Source of the DNA: Culturomica massiliensis
GTDB lineage: Bacteria; Bacteroidota; Bacteroidia; Bacteroidales; Marinifilaceae
Direction: 5' to 3'
NCBI RefSeq assembly: GCF_900091655.1
Contig: NZ_LT594621.1
Span: 3,692,639-3,756,638 of the forward strand
Length of the DNA stretch: 64,000 nt
Part shown: piece by piece, positions 9,007 to 17,959 of the stretch
Layout of the letters: each line of letters begins with the position of its first letter
How positions within the stretch are numbered: position 1 is the stretch's first letter
The notes under the pieces: generated by a model
What the model saw: only the letters and a program-made list of their open reading frames with translations
Databases searched by the model: none
What the model was told of the DNA's origin: nothing
Made by a program: the position numbers and the translations under genes

Positions 9007-9037
9007 TTGTTTCGGTTGTTGTAAAAAACTATCTTTG
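9007..9037 (+). promoter_or_regulatory. Promoter of the histidine kinase gene
   Basis: TTG at 9007-9009, a 20-base spacer and TATCTTTG at 9030-9037 match the Bacteroidetes -33/-7 consensus. The ATG follows 20 bases downstream, giving a very short leader. Confidence 0.7.
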
Positions 9038-9057
9038 TTCAAAGAAATAGCTAAATA

Positions 9058-11853
9058 ATGTCGAGAGAATTAATGGATGAAACAATACGTCTCCGGAAAA
9101 TCGTTTCATTGGCCGGAATTAGTTGGTGTGAATTTGAGTTGGAAAAGAATGTATGGTTGTTTTCTAAGGAGCTGGTTGCTTTGTTGGGACTGTCCGGGGA
9201 ATGGCTTCCTTCCTCCGGCTTTATTGAAAAGGTCAGGGAAGATTATCAGGAACAGGTTTCCCAGGAATTCGGTTTTCTTTTATGCGGAGCTGTATTGGAT
9301 GTGAAATTTCCTGTAAAAACGCCTTCCGGAAATGTATGGTTGCATTTATACCTTGACAGTTGTGCCGGTAAACAGGAAAATCAGAAGAGCGTACTCGGCT
9401 ATATACAGAGAATCGAATCGCTTGAAAAGGGTGGGCCGGCAGGTATGGAATCTGAGCGTATAAATAATTTGCTGTATCAGCAAAATGCGATTTCCCGCTA
9501 TTTGCTCGATTTTTTACGAAACGGGGAGATCGATGAAGTCATTAATTCGACTCTTGCAGCTATATTGAAGCAATTTCAAGGGGGACGGGCGTATATTTTC
9601 GAGTATGACAACGCCAGGCATATCCAGCGGAATACATATGAGGTCGTTAATGGTAACGTAGCGCCTCAGATGCATTTGCTACAGAATTTGAGTACGGATA
9701 TGACACCGTGGTGGAATCGCCAGATGGCAGAACTGCGGCCTATTGTACTTAATACGATGGCTGATTTCCCGCCGGAGGTAACAGAGGAGGAAATACGCAT
9801 TTTAGTCGATCAGGGGATTAATTCTTTGATGGTCGTCCCTTTGGTCAGCGGAGAGCAAACCTGGGGATACATCGGTATAGATGTCGTTACCGGATCCCGT
9901 CAATGGAGCCGGCAGGATTATCATTGGTTTACTTCTTTGGCCAATATCATTTCTATTTGTATCGAGCTTCGTAAAGCCAAGGATAACGCTATCTATGAAC
10001 GGCGTTTCCTGCACAATCTGTATACCCATATTCCGATGGGATATCTTCGGATAAGTTTTGTAAAAGATAAGGAGAATGACACGTTCGATTGTCGTTTGAC
10101 GGATGTTAACGAATTGGGGGCTAAGTTTACAGGTAAACCGTTGCAGGATTATATCGGGCGGCAGGTTTCGACCCTCGAACTGGGAGATGGAATAAATACG
10201 GAGATGTTGGTACAACTTTGTAAGGAAAATAAACACAGGGAAATCGATTTGTATTATCCGGCTTCCGGAAAGTATTGCCATGGTATTCTTTATTCTCCGG
10301 AAATGGGCGAAGTGGTTATGTTGTTGCTGGATATTACGGCAGCTATCGAGGCAGATAAGGTTATCGAGCGTAGTCAGCGGATGTTTAAAAATATTTTCGA
10401 CAGTTGTCCGATAGGAATCGAGATATATGATAAGGATGGCTGTCTGATTGATTTGAATCATAAGGATCTGGAAATATTCGGTGTTTCCCGGGAATCTGCA
10501 CTCGGTTTGAATTTTTTTGCCAATCCGAATGTCCCGGTCAGTATAAAAAAACAGGTACGTAATAATGAACCGGTCGATTTCCGGCTCTCTTATTCTTTTA
10601 AGAATGTGGAAGGAGAAAGGTATTATTCCAGTGTCCGCAAAGGTAAAATCGATTTGTATTCAAAGATTAGTCCTTTGTATGATGCACAGGGTAATTTTAT
10701 CCATTATCTTCTGATTAATATCGATAATACGAAAGAGCACGATGCTATTACCCGCATTCATGATTTTGAAAATTATTTTCTTCTGATTTCGGATTATGCC
10801 AAAATAGGTTATGTCAAAGTCAATCTGATTACGAAAAAAGGGTACGCTATTCAACAGTGGTATAAGAATATAGGAGAAGAATCTGACAAAGAGTTGAAGG
10901 ATATTCTTTCTAATTATGCCTACATTCATCCGGATGACCGGAAATATATTTTTCAATTTTATGAAAATGCCATTGCCGGAAAACAGAAAAGCTATAAGGC
11001 TGAAATTCGTGTACGTAAACCCGGAACTGCAGACGGGTGGCGTTGGCTTCGGGTGAATACGATGGTAACGGTATACCGGCCGAAAGAAGGGGAGGTGGAG
11101 ATTGTCGGCGTGAATTACGATGTGACGGAGCAAAAAGAGACGGAGTTAAAGTTAATTGAAGCGAAAAATAAGGCTGAAACGATGGATCGGTTGAAGTCTG
11201 CATTTCTTGCTAATATGAGTCATGAAATCCGGACTCCGTTGAATGCTATTGTCGGGTTTTCCAGTTTATTGTTGGAAACGGAAGATGTGGAAGAACGTAA
11301 GCAATACGTGAGTATTGTTCAAAAGAATAACGAGTGTTTGTTGCAGTTGATTTCAGATGTTCTGGATTTGTCGAAAATAGAATCCGGAAGTGTCGATATT
11401 AATTATACGGATGTAAATATATATGAAGTTTGTCAGGATATCCGGCAATCTTTGAGTATGAAGGTCGGTAAGGAGGTAGAATTTACCTTTGATTCGGATT
11501 TACCGGAATACCATATATTTTCCGATGCATATCGGATTCGTCAGGTAATCGGTAATTTTGTAACGAATGCCATCAAATTTACTTCTGAAGGCTTCATTAA
11601 AATCGGTTATGAGTTGCTGGAAGATAAGGAGCTACTGGTTTATGTACAGGATTCCGGTATTGGGATCCCCCGGGAAAAGCTTGACGATATATTCGAACGT
11701 TTCGTTAAGCTGGATGACTTCGTACAGGGAACCGGCTTGGGCTTGTCGATTTGCCGGAGTATTATCGAGCGTCTTCATGGAAAGATCGGGGTCGAATCGG
11801 AAGAGGGGAAAGGCTCTCGTTTCTGGTTTACACTCCCTTATATTTTAAATTAG
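9058..11853 (+). CDS. Multi-sensor (PAS/GAF) histidine kinase, orphan
   Basis: 931-residue sensor kinase with no clear membrane segment, so probably cytoplasmic. Reading left to right: an N-terminal PAS-like segment (about 1-125), a GAF domain (about 145-305; SLMVVPLVSGEQTWGYIGID), and three PAS-like segments (about 310-430, 435-560, 570-695; the last with HPDDRKYIFQF and a C-terminal VTEQKETEL motif). Then HisKA with His722 in NMSHEIRTPLNAIVGFSSLL and HATPase_c with the N box around N837 (NFVTNAIKF), DSGIGIPREKLDDIFERF and GTGLGLSICRSII. There is no receiver or output domain, and no response regulator gene adjoins it. The partner must be encoded elsewhere. The signal is unknown. Confidence 0.93.
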   Translation: MSRELMDETIRLRKIVSLAGISWCEFELEKNVWLFSKELVALLGLSGEWLPSSGFIEKVREDYQEQVSQEFGFLLCGAVLDVKFPVKTPSGNVWLHLYLDSCAGKQENQKSVLGYIQRIESLEKGGPAGMESERINNLLYQQNAISRYLLDFLRNGEIDEVINSTLAAILKQFQGGRAYIFEYDNARHIQRNTYEVVNGNVAPQMHLLQNLSTDMTPWWNRQMAELRPIVLNTMADFPPEVTEEEIRILVDQGINSLMVVPLVSGEQTWGYIGIDVVTGSRQWSRQDYHWFTSLANIISICIELRKAKDNAIYERRFLHNLYTHIPMGYLRISFVKDKENDTFDCRLTDVNELGAKFTGKPLQDYIGRQVSTLELGDGINTEMLVQLCKENKHREIDLYYPASGKYCHGILYSPEMGEVVMLLLDITAAIEADKVIERSQRMFKNIFDSCPIGIEIYDKDGCLIDLNHKDLEIFGVSRESALGLNFFANPNVPVSIKKQVRNNEPVDFRLSYSFKNVEGERYYSSVRKGKIDLYSKISPLYDAQGNFIHYLLINIDNTKEHDAITRIHDFENYFLLISDYAKIGYVKVNLITKKGYAIQQWYKNIGEESDKELKDILSNYAYIHPDDRKYIFQFYENAIAGKQKSYKAEIRVRKPGTADGWRWLRVNTMVTVYRPKEGEVEIVGVNYDVTEQKETELKLIEAKNKAETMDRLKSAFLANMSHEIRTPLNAIVGFSSLLLETEDVEERKQYVSIVQKNNECLLQLISDVLDLSKIESGSVDINYTDVNIYEVCQDIRQSLSMKVGKEVEFTFDSDLPEYHIFSDAYRIRQVIGNFVTNAIKFTSEGFIKIGYELLEDKELLVYVQDSGIGIPREKLDDIFERFVKLDDFVQGTGLGLSICRSIIERLHGKIGVESEEGKGSRFWFTLPYILN

Positions 11854-11874
11854 ATGTTGCGGGTTGAGATAAGT

Positions 11875-11907
11875 ACGGAGTTCAGAAAACTGAACTCCGT
11901 GTTTTTT
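11875..11907 (+). terminator. Terminator after the histidine kinase
   Basis: Stem ACGGAGTTCAG (11875-11885) / CTGAACTCCGT (11890-11900), loop AAAA, then six T residues (11902-11907). The last bases overlap the end of the convergent pirin gene. The T tract favours plus-strand termination; on the minus strand the tract is weak. Confidence 0.88.
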
Positions 11908-12625
11908 ACTCTACTGCAGGGACTTCAATAAAGAGGACTTTAGCGTCTTCTTTGATTTTGATGCCGAAGGTTTGCGTATCGTAAATACCTTGTCCGTCAC
12001 GACGTTGTAGTTCTTGTCCTTCGACGACGACAGTACCTTCGATGACGAAGATATAGACTCCGAAGCTGTGGGGCGACCGGAAATGATAAATGTGGTCGCT
12101 GTCTTTCGTCAGCTCGCCGATGGAGAACCAGGCTTGTTGGTAAATCCATAATCCCCGGTCAGTGCCGGGGTAAGGAGATACGATGGTTGTGATTTCGTTG
12201 CGGCGAATGAGATTACTGATACGGGCGGTTTCGTAACGTGGGGTGACGTTCATCCGGTCCGGAATAACCCAGATTTGTAAGAAATCGGTTTTTTTGTCTG
12301 CACTCGCGTTGTGCTCACTGTGTACGACACCCGTGCCGGCACTCATAACCTGTATTTCACCCTGGTGAAGTACGGTTTCATTTCCCATATTGTCCCCGTG
12401 CTTTAATGCTCCGCTTAAAGGTATGGATACGATTTCCATGTTTTTATGAGGATGGAAGTCGAAGCCTGTGCCCGGATCGATGGAATCATCGTTTAATACG
12501 CGTAGTGCTCCGAAGTTGATGCGTTGGGGATTATAATAGTCTGCAAAACTGAATGTGTGTGATGTACGTAGCCAACCGTGATCGAAATGTCCGCGTGTAT
12601 TGGCTTTGTGTAATACTGTTTTCAT
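11906..12625 (-). CDS. Pirin family protein
   Basis: 239-residue bicupin of the pirin family. The first cupin carries the metal-binding set His58 and His60 (FDFHPHKNMEIVS) with His102 and Glu104 (GTGVVHSEHN). The second cupin, after about residue 150, is degenerate. Bacterial pirins of this size include YhhW-type quercetin 2,3-dioxygenases and proteins thought to modulate metabolism or redox sensing. The physiological substrate is unknown. It converges on the kinase gene. The MFS exporter gene lies 228 bases upstream on the same strand. Confidence 0.9.
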   Translation of the reverse strand: MKTVLHKANTRGHFDHGWLRTSHTFSFADYYNPQRINFGALRVLNDDSIDPGTGFDFHPHKNMEIVSIPLSGALKHGDNMGNETVLHQGEIQVMSAGTGVVHSEHNASADKKTDFLQIWVIPDRMNVTPRYETARISNLIRRNEITTIVSPYPGTDRGLWIYQQAWFSIGELTKDSDHIYHFRSPHSFGVYIFVIEGTVVVEGQELQRRDGQGIYDTQTFGIKIKEDAKVLFIEVPAVE

Positions 12626-12657
12626 TGTTACTGTTTTATTGGTTGATGTCTTTAAAG

Positions 12658-12685
12658 TCCTTAAAGCTCATGGAAGCTTTAAGGA
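12658..12685. repeat. Perfect 11-bp inverted repeat upstream of the pirin gene
   Basis: TCCTTAAAGCT (12658-12668) and AGCTTTAAGGA (12675-12685) flank CATGGA. Neither side has a T tract, so this is not an obvious terminator. It lies 33 bases before the pirin start codon, where an operator or leader hairpin could act. Confidence 0.6.
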
Positions 12686-12853
12686 TCGATTTTGATGTAG
12701 TTAAAGGTTTAGCCGCTGACTGGCATATGTATCAGAAGCTATAATGTCAACGATTAAACCTTCCATTCTGATCTGACATTGTAAATCGAGGTCGTTTTTG
12801 ATCCCTTAGAGTATACGGTATTTTCCCTTTTGGGGTTTCTTGGGGAGATTTTT

Positions 12854-14182
12854 TTAAAATTTTTCGGACCGGTTGATTCCGACGGCAATCTCCTGAATGA
12901 TACCTTTTTTTATGTATACGGGGCGGGCATGTTTCCGGACGAGCGGACGATAATGTTCAAAAATCATACTCGACAGTATGCAAAAAATTCCGGAGATAAG
13001 GATAATATTTTCCAAACCGGTGTATTTTTCAATGTAACCGAGTGCCATACTTCCGATGGGGGATATTCCGGTAAATGTCATGGCCAGATAACCCATGACA
13101 CGGCCTCGTTTATCTTCGTCGGAAAGGGTTTGCAGAAGCGTATTGATGGAGGCGACAGTGAGAATGATGGAAAATCCGGCAGGTATACAGACAAGGGTGG
13201 CCAGCCAGGGTGTGGAAATAAAGGATAAGAAGGTAAGGGCGATGCCGAGTATAATGGCTGCCAGGGTGACGACCTTGCCCAGCCCTACGACGCTTTTCCG
13301 GGCAGCCAGAAATATGGCAGCACTGAAAGAGCCGATTCCGATACAGGAAAGTAATAGTCCTAACATCTGACTGTCTCCTGAAAGAATGTCTTTTACGTAT
13401 GCCGGGATAAAGGTGACCAAGGGGAGTCCGAAAAAGCTGATTGCCGTCATCATCAGGAGTAAGGTACGGATAGGAATATTACTGGTCACATAATGGAAGC
13501 CTTCTTTTAAATCTGTGGAAATGGCTGATTTTAGCTTCTTTTTTCCTTGTGGGGCCAGGTGCATAAAAAGTAAGGCTATGATAACTCCCAGATAGCTGAT
13601 ACCGTTTGCCAGGAAGCAAATACCTTCTCCCAAGAGATTGATGAGTACTCCTCCGATGGCCGGGCCGATAAGCCGGGACCCGTTAATAACAGCGGAGTTT
13701 AGAGCGATGGCATTTCCCAGATGATCCGGAGCAACCAGACTGGGATAAAAAGCCTGGCGGGTCGGATTATCAAGAGCATTAATCAAACCGATGAGCAGGC
13801 TCAAGACCATCAGATGCCATACCTCTGTTTGTCCGCTGAGGGTGAGTGCAGCCAATATCAGTGCCTGAAGGGCCGATAGGGATTGGGTGAATAAAAGTAT
13901 ATTCCGTCGGTTAAAGCGGTCGGTCAGAACGCTCATAAACGGTGTTGCCAGTAATATGGGAATTTGCGCCATGAACGTGATCGTAGCAAGCAGGAATACA
14001 GAGCCGGTTAGTTTGTAAACCAGCCAGCTCATAGCGATTTGTTGCATCCAGGTACCGATCAGGGAAACACACATGCCGTAAAAGTACAATCTGAAGTTCC
14101 GGGTTTTTAAGGATACCCAGATTTGTGATAAGGCTGTGCGGTTATCGGGTAATAACTCTTTCCAATTCCCTTTGATTTTCAT
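12854..14182 (-). CDS. MFS transporter (EntS-like, MFS_3)
   Basis: 442 residues with twelve predicted hydrophobic segments. The N-terminal block FRLYFYGMCVSLIGTWMQQI with MSWLVYKLTGS, and the loop D-R-F-N-R-R after TM2-3 (SVLTDRFNRRNILL), are typical of the MFS_3/EntS group of exporters. DNPTRQAFYPSLV in the central part is also strongly conserved in this group. Members export siderophores, macrolides or other small molecules. The substrate cannot be assigned. The LUD gene lies 78 bases upstream on the same strand. The cytoplasmic C-terminal tail is basic (RKHARPVYIKKG). Confidence 0.9.
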   Translation of the reverse strand: MKIKGNWKELLPDNRTALSQIWVSLKTRNFRLYFYGMCVSLIGTWMQQIAMSWLVYKLTGSVFLLATITFMAQIPILLATPFMSVLTDRFNRRNILLFTQSLSALQALILAALTLSGQTEVWHLMVLSLLIGLINALDNPTRQAFYPSLVAPDHLGNAIALNSAVINGSRLIGPAIGGVLINLLGEGICFLANGISYLGVIIALLFMHLAPQGKKKLKSAISTDLKEGFHYVTSNIPIRTLLLMMTAISFFGLPLVTFIPAYVKDILSGDSQMLGLLLSCIGIGSFSAAIFLAARKSVVGLGKVVTLAAIILGIALTFLSFISTPWLATLVCIPAGFSIILTVASINTLLQTLSDEDKRGRVMGYLAMTFTGISPIGSMALGYIEKYTGLENIILISGIFCILSSMIFEHYRPLVRKHARPVYIKKGIIQEIAVGINRSEKF

Positions 14183-14260
14183 GTTATAATGTAATCTGTA
14201 AGATGGAGATGGTTTTTGACCGTTCCGGTTTTACAATAATTGGGGGGATTTGATTTTCGG

Positions 14261-14896
14261 TTAAATGCCCAGTTCTTCGTCAATCAATATAATTTTTATT
14301 CTTCCGGCCGGCCACGATTTTTCAGTGATGGTCCAGGTATTGCATATCCGGTGAGGGCTACGGCAATCCATACACGTTCCGGTTTTCCGGCAGGGAGTAT
14401 TAAAGCCTTCATGACGGAGTATATTCTGTGGTGCGGCCCAGGTCCGGATTCTTTGCATGGCGGATTCCAGATCGGGAACGATTTTGTTAATCCCGATGAA
14501 AAGTACGACATTTTTCGGCCCGAAGGTAATGCCTGCTACACGGTTTCCGATCATATCGAGATTTACAAGCTGGCCTTTCTGAGTCAGGGCATTGGTGCCG
14601 GCAAGAAATAAATCGGCTTGCAAAGCCTGACGGCGCTGATATATTTTTTGTGTCCTGCTCATGTGTTTTCCGAATGTATGGATTAAGGCAATTTCTGTAT
14701 TTTTTTCAAGTTCTTCCAGAATATGACAGGCTTTCATGGTTTCGGAATCTCCCCAGCTAACCGTTGCCGGACATAATTTGCCGAAAATTTCAGAAAAGAA
14801 GATGTTCCGGGCGGCTTGTGTATTTTCTGCACGATAGACGTCAAAGTTATTGGTTTGTAGAGCTTTCAGGGTGTTTTCAATGATTTGTTTTTCCAT
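14261..14896 (-). CDS. LUD domain protein (LutC/YkgG-like)
   Basis: 211 residues matching the LUD (formerly DUF162) family: NLDMIGNRVAGITFGPKNVV in the core, and a cysteine cluster C169, C175, C178, C185 (TPCRKTGTCMDCRSPHRICN) near the end. In LutABC operons this family member takes part in L-lactate oxidation together with iron-sulfur partners. Here no lutA or lutB neighbour is present, so a lactate role is not supported by context. The cysteine set resembles an iron-sulfur or zinc site, which is inference. A TACCTTTG promoter box lies just upstream. Confidence 0.85.
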   Translation of the reverse strand: MEKQIIENTLKALQTNNFDVYRAENTQAARNIFFSEIFGKLCPATVSWGDSETMKACHILEELEKNTEIALIHTFGKHMSRTQKIYQRRQALQADLFLAGTNALTQKGQLVNLDMIGNRVAGITFGPKNVVLFIGINKIVPDLESAMQRIRTWAAPQNILRHEGFNTPCRKTGTCMDCRSPHRICNTWTITEKSWPAGRIKIILIDEELGI

Positions 14897-14911
14897 AGGA
14901 TAAATTTTTTA

Positions 14912-14919
14912 CAAAGGTA
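14912..14919 (-). promoter_or_regulatory. Putative -7 box for the LUD gene
   Basis: Minus-strand TACCTTTG matches TAnnTTTG, 16 bases upstream of the start codon. No TTG is evident at the -33 position. Confidence 0.5.
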
Positions 14920-14980
14920 ACTAACACATCGGAAAGGGAAAGAGAGCCCGGATAAATTTATGAGATTATGATTTTTTATA

Positions 14981-14988
14981 TAATTTTG
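14981..14988 (+). promoter_or_regulatory. Putative -7 box for the SulP-porin unit
   Basis: TAATTTTG fits TAnnTTTG and lies 53 bases upstream of the chosen SulP start. The -33 element is not clear. Confidence 0.45.
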
Positions 14989-15040
14989 CCACTCATTTAC
15001 TTATATCCCGGTATGGGATGCTTAGGATCAATTGTCTGAT

Positions 15041-16720
15041 ATGAAAAATAAATTTGATTTTCAGCCTGTATTCTTTCTGACATTGAAGAATTATTCAGGG
15101 AAAAAATTTTTCACCGACTTGATGGCCGGTATTATTGTAGGTATTGTGGCTTTACCGTTGGCTATTGCTTTTGGTATTGCTTCCGGGGTAAGTCCCGAGC
15201 AGGGATTGATAACGGCTATTATTGCCGGGTTTATCATTTCCTTTTTGGGAGGAAGTACGGTGCAGATCGGGGGACCTACAGGGGCTTTTATTGTCGTGGT
15301 ATACGGTATTATCCAGCAATTCGGTTTTGAAGGATTGGCTATTGCTACCGTTCTGGCAGGTATTATGTTGTTGCTGATGGGGGCGTTGAAGTTAGGGACC
15401 GTGATCAAATTTATTCCCTATCCGATCATTGTCGGATTTACCAGCGGTATTGCTTTGACGATTTTTACGACACAGATAAAAGATTTATTCGGTTTGGAGA
15501 TGACGGCTGTTCCGGCTGATTTTTTATCCAAGTGGGGAGCTTATTTTGAGTATGTGTCTACGATCAATATCGGGTCGATGGTGGTTGGTATCGGCAGTAT
15601 TCTTTTGATTGTCCTGACACCGAAATTATCGAAAAAAGTGCCGGGCTCTCTGGTGGCTATTATTGTGATGACGGCTGCCGTTTATGTGTTGAAGAAATAT
15701 GCGGGGATGACAGGAATAGAAACGATTGGGGATCGGTTTGAAATCAATGCGTCTTTACCTCAGCCGACGATGCTTTCTGTAAATATGGAAACGCTCCATT
15801 TGCTTTTTCCTGCAGCTTTTACGATTGCTATTTTAGGGGCTATCGAATCTTTATTATCGGCTACGGTAGCTGACGGTGTGACCGGGGACAAGCATAATTC
15901 GAATACGGAGTTGATAGCCCAGGGGGCTGCCAATCTGATTGTGCCCTTTTTCGGCGGTATCCCGGCAACCGGGGCTATTGCGCGGACGATGACGAATATT
16001 AACAACGGAGGGCGTACTCCGGTGGCCGGAATTATACATGCGGTCGTTTTGTTATTGATATTGTTGTTTTTAGGTCCTTTGACAAAGCATATTCCGATGG
16101 CTTGTCTGGCAGGGGTATTGGTTATTGTTTCCTATAATATGAGCGAATGGCGGACATTTCGTTCTTTACTTAAAAATTCAAAATCGGATGTAGCCGTTTT
16201 ATTGACCACTTTCTTTTTGACCGTCATTTTTGACCTTACAATTGCTATCGAGGTCGGATTGTTGCTGGCGATGTTGCTGTTTATGAAACGGATGAGTGAA
16301 ACGACGAAAGTGTCTGTCGTGAAAGATCGTCTTGACCTTTCTTCGGAAGGTGAAATATTGCATGAGGAAGAAAAGCTGAATTTGAAAAAGGGGGTGGAAG
16401 TTTATGAGATAGACGGACCGTTCTTTTTCGGAATCGCCAATAAGTTTGACGAGTGTATGAAGATATTGGGAGATAAGCCTAAAGTCCGGATTATCCGTAT
16501 GCGTAAAGTACCCTTTATGGATACGACCGGATTGCATAATTTGGAAAGTTTGTATCGTTTGGCAGAAAAGGAAAAAATACGGATTGTCCTTTCAGGTGTG
16601 AATGAAGAAGTACATAAGGTACTTATGAAATCGGAATTGTCGGGTAAAATCGGAGAGGAAAATATTTGCAGCAATATCCAGGAAGCTGTGGAAAAAGCAA
16701 ATGCGATGGTTGAAAAGTAA
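15041..16720 (+). CDS. SulP family anion transporter with STAS domain
   Basis: Inner-membrane SLC26/SulP transporter for inorganic anions such as sulfate, bicarbonate or related oxyanions. The membrane domain spans about 15-410, with the signature MAGIIVGIVALPLAIAFGIA and GGPTGAFIVVVYGI. A C-terminal cytoplasmic STAS domain (about 430-550) includes FFGIANKFDECM and MRKVPFMDTTGLHNLESL, where the DTTG loop sits at the usual regulatory position. I chose the ATG at 15041 (559 residues); a TTG three codons upstream (15032) is an alternative. A porin gene follows after 93 bases, so the pair may move one anion across both membranes. Confidence 0.93.
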   Translation: MKNKFDFQPVFFLTLKNYSGKKFFTDLMAGIIVGIVALPLAIAFGIASGVSPEQGLITAIIAGFIISFLGGSTVQIGGPTGAFIVVVYGIIQQFGFEGLAIATVLAGIMLLLMGALKLGTVIKFIPYPIIVGFTSGIALTIFTTQIKDLFGLEMTAVPADFLSKWGAYFEYVSTINIGSMVVGIGSILLIVLTPKLSKKVPGSLVAIIVMTAAVYVLKKYAGMTGIETIGDRFEINASLPQPTMLSVNMETLHLLFPAAFTIAILGAIESLLSATVADGVTGDKHNSNTELIAQGAANLIVPFFGGIPATGAIARTMTNINNGGRTPVAGIIHAVVLLLILLFLGPLTKHIPMACLAGVLVIVSYNMSEWRTFRSLLKNSKSDVAVLLTTFFLTVIFDLTIAIEVGLLLAMLLFMKRMSETTKVSVVKDRLDLSSEGEILHEEEKLNLKKGVEVYEIDGPFFFGIANKFDECMKILGDKPKVRIIRMRKVPFMDTTGLHNLESLYRLAEKEKIRIVLSGVNEEVHKVLMKSELSGKIGEENICSNIQEAVEKANAMVEK

Positions 16721-16813
16721 CCGGAATTGTCGTTTATTCTGGATTTACGATTAAAATGCAGGGGCTGAAGCAGGAATAATTTATGAATATATCGGAAACC
16801 AATCGATAAGTGT

Positions 16814-17959
16814 ATGAGTAAAAAAGTTTGTTTATTTTTTATCATTTGTTTTTTATTACCGTTGTCGGGGAAAACCCAGGGATTTGTAAAATCGGAGAAA
16901 GAAGATTTCGAATGGCGGGTGATCGGCCGGGCTTTATTTGACGGTGGGGCATTTTTCAGTGATTCGACGGAAATGGGAAACGGTGTGGTTATAAATGATT
17001 TGCGATTGGGGGTCGTGATGCGCTTTTTAACTAATTGGCAGGGACGGGTAGAAATCGGTTTTTCAGAAAGTAAAGTTTCTTTGAAAGATGTTTATGTTGC
17101 TTATCATCAGGGGGCTCATACCTTGAGAGCTGGACATTATTTTGAACTTTTCGGAATAGAGAACCGTGTTGCGACGACAACCTACCGTTTGATGAATATG
17201 TCGGTGACAAACAGTACTTTCGGTGACAGGCGGAAGATCGGTTTCAGCTATATGTATGATAAGCTTCGCTGGACGGTAGCCGGGGGAATTTTCAGCGATA
17301 GTGATGTCGATAATAATAAAGGTTTGAATGAGGGATATACGCTTGTCGGAAAATGGGTCGGACGTCCGGTTTTCGATGAAGATAAGTTGTTACATATCGG
17401 GTTGTCTGCCCGTTTTAGCGAACATGATAAAGCGGAAAGGCAGGAATTGATATACAAAGCCGGGGCGCCGACAAACGTATTGAAGAAAGATGAAAATCAG
17501 TTTCTTCGGGCCTCGGTAACGGATATGATAAATCAGTGGCGTTGGGGAACGGATGTGATATTACTTTATAAAGGAGCGTATTTGCAAAGCGAGTGTCTGG
17601 TGGCTCATGTAAATCGGGCTGGTGCCCCTGATTATACGGGTAAAGGAGGATATGTACAGGTCGGATACCTGTTGTTGGGCGACCGGAAATATACCTATAA
17701 CCGGGCACAGGGATGGGTAGATAATCCGGCTGCTTCCAATCTCGAACTGCTGTTCAGGTATAATGTTACCAGTATGAATGACCGGAAGGCGGAAATAATG
17801 GGAGGAAAAGAGCAGGATATTACTTTAGGCGCTAATTATTTTATCAATAAATATGTGGCTGTCCGCCTGAATTATACTTATATGGTTACGGATAAATACG
17901 CTGTAAACGGGAAAGAGTCCGTTAATTTTATTCAAGGCCGTTTGCAATTCAGTTTTTAG
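16814..17959 (+). CDS. Outer-membrane porin, phosphate-selective porin O/P-like
   Basis: 381 residues with a clear signal peptide (VCLFFIICFLLPLSGKTQG) followed by amphipathic beta strands and a C-terminal Phe (FIQGRLQFSF), as in outer-membrane barrels. Blocks such as LRAGHYFELFGIENRVATTT, NNGGI-like turns and the final ITLGANYFINKYVAVRLNYT strand fit the OprO/OprP porin family in Bacteroidetes. It follows the SulP gene closely and its 3' end overlaps the convergent topB gene by 11 bases. Anion preference is inferred from family and neighbour only. Confidence 0.85.
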   Translation: MSKKVCLFFIICFLLPLSGKTQGFVKSEKEDFEWRVIGRALFDGGAFFSDSTEMGNGVVINDLRLGVVMRFLTNWQGRVEIGFSESKVSLKDVYVAYHQGAHTLRAGHYFELFGIENRVATTTYRLMNMSVTNSTFGDRRKIGFSYMYDKLRWTVAGGIFSDSDVDNNKGLNEGYTLVGKWVGRPVFDEDKLLHIGLSARFSEHDKAERQELIYKAGAPTNVLKKDENQFLRASVTDMINQWRWGTDVILLYKGAYLQSECLVAHVNRAGAPDYTGKGGYVQVGYLLLGDRKYTYNRAQGWVDNPAASNLELLFRYNVTSMNDRKAEIMGGKEQDITLGANYFINKYVAVRLNYTYMVTDKYAVNGKESVNFIQGRLQFSF

